Assembly (NCBI GenBank): GCA_000226015.1
Contig: JH153802.1
Span: forward strand, 50,677-76,851
From: Mnemiopsis leidyi
Taxonomy: Eukaryota > Ctenophora > Tentaculata > Lobata > Bolinopsidae
Direction: 5' to 3'
DNA: 26,175 nt
The translations under genes were made by a program, and so were the position numbers. The stretch's first letter is position 1; every line of letters begins with the position of its first letter. Positions 11,801 to 20,800 of this stretch are shown one piece after another. The notes beneath the pieces are model-generated. The model was not told where the DNA came from. It did not search any database and saw only the letters and a program-made list of their open reading frames with translations.

Positions 11801-14800
11801 GTTCGGATCCTGGTGACAATGTCGTATAGGATCAACTGCCGCTCTGCCGCCGAGAGGAACCCGTCCGTACTTTGTCGGGCACAGAACATGGTCACCTGAA
11901 GTTGGGTTGCTAGTATTAGTTAATTGTAAGGGCTTGTAGGCTCGGAAAAAGGATAACATGAGCGAGATACTGTTGATATTTTTAAGAGAAATCTGAAAAC
12001 GTATTTGTTTCAATTGCATGATCAAGAGTTAGATAAAATTTTATCTTAGTTTTCGTGGAGGGTATGATTGTTTTCCACTGTGATCCCCTTAATGGACTTT
12101 TCCACTTAACTTAGATCACTCTTAGTTAGTGTTTTACACCGCTGAGTATAAGTTTTTTAAACTTTAAAGCAGTGTTATAAATTGCAAAATTATTATTATT
12201 ATTATAAGCTACCTACTTTAAAAAAGTAAAGCTTTGTCAACAAATGTTTCAATCGGATGATTACTGATTACAAGCTGTGCTACAACTCCAAACGTAAATT
12301 GAAAATAAATTGATTACAAAAGTTTTTGAGGGAGTCAGTCTGACCTCGTTCCTGTTGAAGGGTTTCATCCCATCCCCCCTGTCAGGATGTATTCTCTTCA
12401 GAAGTTCCATCGTCTCCGCTCCTTTCAGGAAGATACGGCTGTCTGCCGTCACCTGACAAATTATTGATGGAATAACTGTGAAGGAGATAAAATTTGGACA
12501 TTTTTTTAAAAATTCAAGTTTATAATTTGAGAATGAGAGTAAGCGAGTGACACACATCGACTTTGGAGAGCTCTGAAAGAACAGGAAAACTTTGCAGTAC
12601 ACCTTCAAGAATCAAGATGGGCATTGGGCAGGTAATATCGGTTTGCAGCTCCTCTTGTTACATGGAAACCAACCTACTGAAGACGTGTACATATCATCAT
12701 TAGATGAAACAGAGTTTACTTTTAAGAGTTTCCCTTAATTGCGTTAGGAATCTGTGCCCTCACAGTTAGCAGTAAAAATAAATAAATCTTATCATCAAAC
12801 TTAAATTTTTTTGCTTTGCTTGTTCTTCTGATGAAGCTCTCAGTCTTTCCTACAGAGCAGCTTCAGGTCATGACACCAATTAAACGGCAGTAAAAAGTTG
12901 AAATGATCTAACTCTGAGTCTAATTCAACGACTTAAACTGGAAGTAAATTGTTTTACTTTTAAACGGTAATTTAACGCCGGGCAGTGTTTCTAAGTTCCT
13001 TCACAGAACAGAAGGCATCATTACATTACTTAGTTATAGTTGCTGTGATCTTCTTCCTTTATGATCATCCAGCTGTCCATTATAGACTGAATCACTGGTA
13101 TGTGCACGGTATTTGCCAAATTTTTTAACCAATAGATCATGTCAAGAGGTTTTAATTCAAGTACTGAGTAGATTTAATGAAATATAAATCCGTGAGCATT
13201 AAAACTAAGATCACATTAGACATTCCTGCAAAGAATTCATTCAGTTTGTTTCTGATTCAAATTTTGTAAAACGTTAACGACCAAATACACGCCGCCACAC
13301 AACAGAGGGAGATCGTTATTTGACGGCGAGGATGATGCTTACAGAGAGGCTTGTCTTAACGTCTCTGCTCCTCCTACTAGGAGGTTAGAAGATTTGTTCG
13401 CTTTGATGTAACTTTAAAATAGTGGCCTACTCGTCTGTATAAGTGGTGAATTTGTCCAATTGCTTTCTTAATAATCAAATCCTATTCCAATATTTATTTA
13501 ATCTGACTTTTTTTGTTCATGTCTTGTCTATTTCATGCTTAAATCTTGAGTACGCTGTACGCTGTATAGTCACTGTATAGTCCCTGTATAGTCATATAAA
13601 GTTCGCCACTGTTTTAAAAACTTTACATTTTTCTTTCAGACTGCAGTTTCCGTCTGATTGACGAGAACAAAAGAACGGTAACTGCAGAATATCAGGAAGG
13701 ACTGTTGTTATACAACGCGGGTACGGTATGTGATGATCATTTTGATGATAACTCAGGTACTGCCATCTGCAAACTGTTGGGATTTCAAGAAGTTAGCAGC
13801 TGGCGGAATACTCATATGTGGTGTTACCAATGCAACGGAATATCGGCAAGCCCGGAGGGGGCTTTAAACTGCACTGAATGTCCTCCGGGCTCGATATCTT
13901 TGAATAATGGGACTTCTTGCAGTTGTTCTGCCGGTCAGATCTGGATATGGGACGAGAACAAAGCGGGGTCCTGTCAGCCTTGCACTGAAAACTCGTGGAA
14001 GGATGAAAACATGATGTCATGTGCTGCATGTCCTGAATTCGCCACATCGGACTCAGGATCTACTCGGTGCACGTGCAGTGGCGGCAAGTATTGGAGCAAC
14101 TCCAGCTGTCTGAACTGTGTCCCTGGTACCTACAAGGATGAACTCATGTCATCTTGCACTGAATGTTCTCCCACTTCAGTAAGTCTGGACGGGGCTGTGA
14201 AGTGTCTTAAATGTCCTCCTGGATCTAATGCACTACTAAACAGAACGGTCTGTGTCTGTCCCGCAGGAATGGGTTGGAATTGGAGTAACAAGACCTTGGG
14301 CTCCTGCATCAGCTGTGCGGAAAACACATATCAGAGCAGAGAAACTTCAGCTTGCTTACCTTGCCCACTGTTCTCCACCTCAAGTATTGGCTCTACAACA
14401 TGTGCGTGTATGGCTGGAACCTACAAGAACTCTAACAAGACCTGCAGTATCTGTCCTGCAGGAACTTTCTCTAGTGCAGGCTCAGATCATTGTTCCTGTC
14501 CTGCAGGAGCGTACTGGAACAACACACGATGTGAAAAATGTCTTCAGGGTTTTGTCAGTCAACAAGGGGCACTCCATTGTCAAAAATGTCCTCGAGGTTC
14601 TTCATCAACAAGAAATGGAACAGAATGCACCTGTCCTGAAGGAACAGAATGGAACTGGACATCAAATAATCTAGGATCCTGCACTTTCTGTCCTGTGAAT
14701 ACTTATAAAAGTACAGAAATGACGTCATGCACTTCCTGCCCTTCACTATCAACTTCTTCAGCGGGTTCGAATGCGTGTTCCTGTAAACCCGATACCTTCA

Positions 14801-17800
14801 AGAACCCTAACTTAACATGTTCATTTTGTCCTGCAGGAACTTTCTCTAGTGCAGGTTCAGATCATTGTTCTTGTCCTGCAGGAGCGTACTGGAACAACAC
14901 ACAATGTAAGAGCTGTGGTAGAACTGCTGCCAGTAAGACCGGGTCTCTTCGATGTTCACCATGTCCTGAAGGTTACTCTTCAATAAGAGATGGTACAGAA
15001 TGTCTCTGTCCTCCAGGCAGAGTGTGGACATGGAGTGACCATGGCAACGGTTCCTGTCTTTTTGTTAAGAGCACCAAGGAATTTCAAGCAAGCCTTCACC
15101 TGAACCACACTATACTCTTAGCATGCACAACGGGAATTCTGATTATAGGCTTTCTGATACTTAGCGTTTTCATGGGCTTGTTCTACAAGAAGTGGAAAGG
15201 AAGACAGATGGCTAGTGAGGCAGTCAAGGTTGTGTATACACCGGAAAGGGAGGTTCATATCGGAGATCCAGAAAGAGGACGACAAGAAGTGAGCCAGGGA
15301 GGGCCAGTTCCGGGGGAAACAGCAGAAAGAGCAAGAGTAGCAGGGGAGGCAGCAGGGAGACGAGGAGGAGGAGTAGGGGAAGGAGGGAAGCTAAGTCTAG
15401 ATGAGATGAGCTTGTCTGAGGATATGGATGAGAGAGAGCCTTCAGAGAATATCTATGACGACATGGATCACGAATAAGAAGCTATGAGGTGAGTATAGAT
15501 ATGGGTAAAATCATAAATAGGACCAGAGTTGATTTCTTTCTTTTTTTGTAAACAACATCAAAAACTGGAAAGTTGTCACTGTTCGAAGTTAAACTGACAA
15601 TCTTTACTGACTGACCGACAATACTTCTTTCTCCTTCTTCTGCATTGGTTACAAAAATTAGTCTATTTTTTCTGATATTTGATAACGTATATTCACCTAC
15701 ACTCTTTAGTTTACTGATATTTACAGTGTTTTGTAAGCATCGTTTTTATGAACTATGAAAAATAAAACATGAATATTATCATACTTAGGTAAACACAAGG
15801 CGATATCAAGAGATGGTCAATCTTGCAGGCTACTTCCGAGTCGATTGGAGTGAAATGTTAACAATTTTTTAGGCCATTTGATGGACATATAATAAACTGG
15901 GAGATATTTTTCTCAAATACGTCTTAAAGGATGATCAAATGATTCTGTTTTGACACCATTACCGATTACAGAACGTATTGCTTTGTTGCACTGCCTTTGG
16001 CACTTTAAGAATTAAGTACAAATCATTGTAATATGCAATATCAATGTGACGAAAATTTAAGAAAAAAATTAATCAACGGTTTTCTTTATTACTCTGAAGC
16101 GTTTGACTTCTTTATATGAGAAATAGCAAGAAATGGTAAATTGACTCTCGACATGACAACTTGAACATGGTATACGAGTACAGCAAAATGTTTATTTACC
16201 GTGTATACTAATTATGATAGAGAAGAAGTTAAAAGCTTTATCATTGTTACTTTTCTCAACAAGAACATTTCATTTATCGGAGAAAGCTCTTAACAACTAC
16301 TGATTGACGAAGAAAGGTAGTCGATACACTTGTAGCTACCATGAGGAACACGCTGCTATGAACCTCGCATTGGACTAGATGCTAGAGAATAGTAGGACGC
16401 AGTTATCTGCACAGACCGCCAATCTTTAGTCATAGCCATAGAAAGTAGACAATCCAACGTGACGGATCTACTAGAAAAGTTACAACAGCTGAAAGAGAGG
16501 GTAATGATTCAGTGGATCCCAGCGCATTCTAACATCCCTGGAAATGACCTTGCAGACAAATATGCCAAAGAAATGGCAAAGAATGGTGAGGCTCTTACGA
16601 GTACAACACCACTCTCATATAAAACTGCAAAAGCAGTCATTAAAAGAGAGATTAAAGACGATTAAAGACGAGCCCCCTAAACACCCAATTGTCTCAAAGA
16701 CATATGAACATCTGTCCAGCGAAAAAGAGGGGAAAATAAAATCGAGAAAAGATGCTGCTGAACTGTCACATTTCAGATCAGGACACTGCAGGGCTCAAAG
16801 CATACCAGCATCGGCTGGATGAATCAAAAGATGAGACCTGCCCTAAGTGCCAGCTAGAAGCTGAAACGGTCCAGCATTGGTTAGCGTGCCCAGCTAACAC
16901 AAGGAAAAGACAGGATATCTTTGGAGACGACGATGTCCCACTTGGGATGTTGACAAAGAACCCTGGACTCATCCTGGCGTACGCAAGGGAGACGATTATA
17001 TGTTAGACTTGACGCCAACTTCAAAGCAACAGCAACAAAAACTACTGCTTAAATATTCTGCTAAATAATTGTTATTGAATTTTACAGAAACAGTTCTTAA
17101 GCGGTTCTTAATAGGTTCTTAATTGATATCAAGCGGTTCTTGAACGACTCTTATTCTTAAGACGTTTTTCGGGGATGAGAGGTGTTTGACCAAATTCCCA
17201 GAAAATATAAAAATGTGGACTTTTCATACTATTAGTCCGTTCGATCTTTTTAGTGAGTTCACCACGGGCCATTTACGAAAATAGTTTTACCCATGAAATC
17301 AGTTTGGCTATTTACACTAATGACTGATAATTAATCTCTTGAACTTAGGCTGATTTTCTCGCGATTGGGCTCTCTGTGATTGCCTACTGTACCACAGGCT
17401 GCTCTATACTAGTGACATTTGTCTATTTCGCACCGGCCTCTATGCAGTAAGGTAACTGTTAGGAAATAATGTACAAGTTATTTTCTAATTTTCGATCCAC
17501 GAAAATAATTAAGGTCATCAGACGGCAAGGATTTCAATTGGTTGGCGGCTGAAGCTGCTCATTGTTGGTTCCTTGCAATATAAGCTGAATCCCTCACTGC
17601 AGCATTTGCACTTATGTGGTTATTACTTACGTTTTGACAATACTTTTGACGATGGAAACAGTTAATTCAAGCAAAGCGGAAGCGAGTTTCCTGTTTTTGT
17701 ATCTCCTATTTGTGGTACTGTCATCTCTAATTGGGGATACCTTTATCTTGGTTGTATCTATCCGCTACAACGCGATAAAACTGAACAAATTCCTGATTGC

Positions 17801-20800
17801 TGTGATGCAACATATCTCGGTTTGTGATCTTCTCAGAGCGATCGGATACATCTTACCCACATTACTGACGATGGGCGAGAATATGAATTGGACGAATTCG
17901 TTCGAAAAGTTAGGGAAATCATACTTCTTCATGGTTCTGTTTCTGGATATGGTCACGATTTTAGTCGGTGGTGTTTTGATCTGCGTTCTTTCCTCGAGTA
18001 AGCTTCTGATGTTGGCAATTCCAGAAACAACCAGAAAGTGGGAAAAAAGTTATGCCCATCTAGTTTGCTCTATCTTTTGGACAGGTACCTTCATCTTCAT
18101 GATATGTTTTGTAGCTATCCCCCAAAATGGTACGAACTTGTATTCTAAGGTTCCCAATGCAAATACTCACAACAGCTCCAGAGAACTTATTTCAAGGTAT
18201 GCAGATTCCCTTATCCGTAAGATCTTTATCATCATGATAATCCCTACTGGTCTCATCATTATTACCACATTCTTAACCTTGTTTTATCTCAACAAATCGA
18301 GAAAAGCCTCCCGCAGAAGTGGGGGACAAATTCGGTGGCAAGGAATGGTCACAGTAACAGCAACAGCCTTTTTTTATTGCATTAGCTCAGTTCCAATAAT
18401 AGTCGCAGCTGAAACGGACTCTCCAGGCTTCATGAAAGCAGCGTGGTATCTTTCAACTTTAAATACGATCTCAAACTTTTACATCTATAACCTTACAATA
18501 CCTAGTTTCAGAGAGTTTGTTAAGTCGACAATATCAAATACTTGCCTCTCACTAATATCAATGATTCGTAAGATGTCGTCATGTTAGTTATCTCTTGACG
18601 CGGCGGACTTGTCGAAGAGTTGAGGTGAATTCTGGGAACCACAGAACTTCTACTTGGTTTCAACCCCACCAGGCCTACTTGCACGGCTAGCACAAAACAA
18701 GGACACCTTATGTAAACAAACCAGTCACTTACCTTCAAGAAGATGTCACCGGAACACCCAGTCTCGGAGCTGACGATCAGTCGAGCAAAAACGAGCTGCT
18801 CCTTCAGCCAGCTCAAAACTTCTTCCGATGTCTTGGAGGAGACTCTGCAGAGTAGCAAGTGTTGATCATTGATTGAGTCTAATTAACGTTTTTTGTGAGG
18901 ATGACAATCTTGGAAGAATCTATGCATTAATGTTAGAAGTTGGAGAGTTAATTTCATTTAAGACGAAAATATTACAATTAAGCGTTACTATAAAAGTATC
19001 CTCCTAGAATATACACCTACCTTATTGCAAGGTCACATTTGATGGTTGGTATCACAGGAAGACCCTCTCTAGCCCTGTCGTTGAGAGTTTCGAGAGACAA
19101 TGATGGATCGTTCTCTTCGTCATGATTATCTTCGTGCTGTAAAGTTGTGTTGTTTTTTAATTTCAGAAAAACTTGGGGGTTTTCTTTTTAAACTTTTACG
19201 GTTCTGTTGTTAATAAAGCTTGGTTCTGATCCAATGTAAAAAAGACCTTCTAAGAAAATATGGAACTGAATTTTAAAAAGTCAAAAAGCAATAATTCAAA
19301 ACCGGCCAAAACACATTTAAAACAACGCAACGTTAAGCTACGCTGAAACAAAAAAATTAAAATTAAAGAATGAGGAATTAGATTTTGATGTCTGAAAACA
19401 CGACGCTAATCAATTAAGCGGCACTCAGCAATTTGACACTCTTACAAACCCCGTAGTCACGTGACATTGAAACAGAGAATGACCGTACCTGTGTTATTTT
19501 CGATAAACCTTAACCTTTACGGTATCTTATTTTCTATAATCATTTTTAAAGGGGAATTTTGACAAAATTTAATTCAGGGCTAATCTGCTGACTCCCTTGT
19601 TTGGCCTAGAGTTCATAGTTGGATGATTAAGGCTAAGCTATCCACGACAACTATAAATTAAATTTAAATCAACGAGTCAATAACGAAAAAGGTGCCAACA
19701 GATCAAATAAATCCAATATTGTACTAATTATACCAAACCCACCAAAAAGTCGGAAGTATTCCTCCGGAGACGATGGATAAGATTTGCGGCAAAGTTGGGA
19801 GTCAGGTCTGACGGGGTGTCTTGACTGAAGGAATGATCTAGAAGCTGGTGTTCCGTCCCATACTCGCTGTTCTGGTATGGATTGTCCAGTTCTTCTTTGC
19901 GAAGTCCCGCAGATTTTTCTTCAGTGTGGTTTTGACTCCTGTAACCAGTTAAATTTCAACGGGAAGACAGAATTTTAGGTGCATGTTCATTGTTCAGTGC
20001 CCACTCAATATCGCGATAGGTTTGATTATCAAAATCCATGGGCCCACAAAATATATGAATCAAATAAATTTATTGGTTGCTCAAATAAAATATGTACATT
20101 TGAATCAAATGAATTTATTGGCTGCTCAAAAATGCACGAATAAACCATCGAAAAAGTGTGACAGTACCCCCTGGTTAAGCCAATAGTGCTTCCCATCTGT
20201 CTAATCAGATCATCCTCAGACTGATCAATGCTATCTGATTTCAGTAAACTGGAAGTCCTCTTCAAACTCAACCTCTCTGGAACCCTCCTGTTTCTAACAG
20301 ACCCACTTTCCGAGCTGTTCTCGGTCGAAACGTATGTGAGAGATTCTAGAATGTTCTGGGTGGACTTCTGTGATTGCTGGATCTTTTCGGAGCAGTTTTC
20401 CAGAATGTTCTGCGAAGGGTGTTGGGAGGTGGAGGTCTGTTCCTCGATGGTTGGAGGGAGGGAGGATGGAGAATCTGGCATGGTCTTGAGAAGGGTGATG
20501 TAGGACGCCGACAGAGATCTGGGGTGGTTTAAGGTCACGTGGTGTTTATGAAAGGTCCCGTGTACTGTAGAGAATAAAAAACAATAATCGCGTGTGATCG
20601 GACCATTTCAATCATGCTATCAAAACGTGCTAATTATAACGACTGAGACCGTGTCAAGCTACTAGATATTTTATTTCTATTTCTAACCTGGTCTACGCAA
20701 TCCTAACAACTTCTGTTAAATGTATAAAATCACGATTAGTACACAAGCTCAGCAAACCGTTTGTAAATAGCAGGGGTTCTGTAACTGCTACGCTCGGATA

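Noticed and set aside
11668..12025. 98-codon - strand frame starting near 12025
   Set aside because: It is an alternative frame across anoctamin exon 9; the real frame carries the [13 protein letters not shown] motif.
14252..14674. 140-codon + strand frame inside the cysteine-rich gene
   Set aside because: It is an out-of-frame shadow of the repeat-rich coding exon, whose in-frame cysteine modules are unambiguous.
17616..17651. Extending the receptor start to 17616
   Set aside because: The codon at 17616 is GTG; the first in-frame ATG is at 17652 with good context, and helix 1 follows normally.
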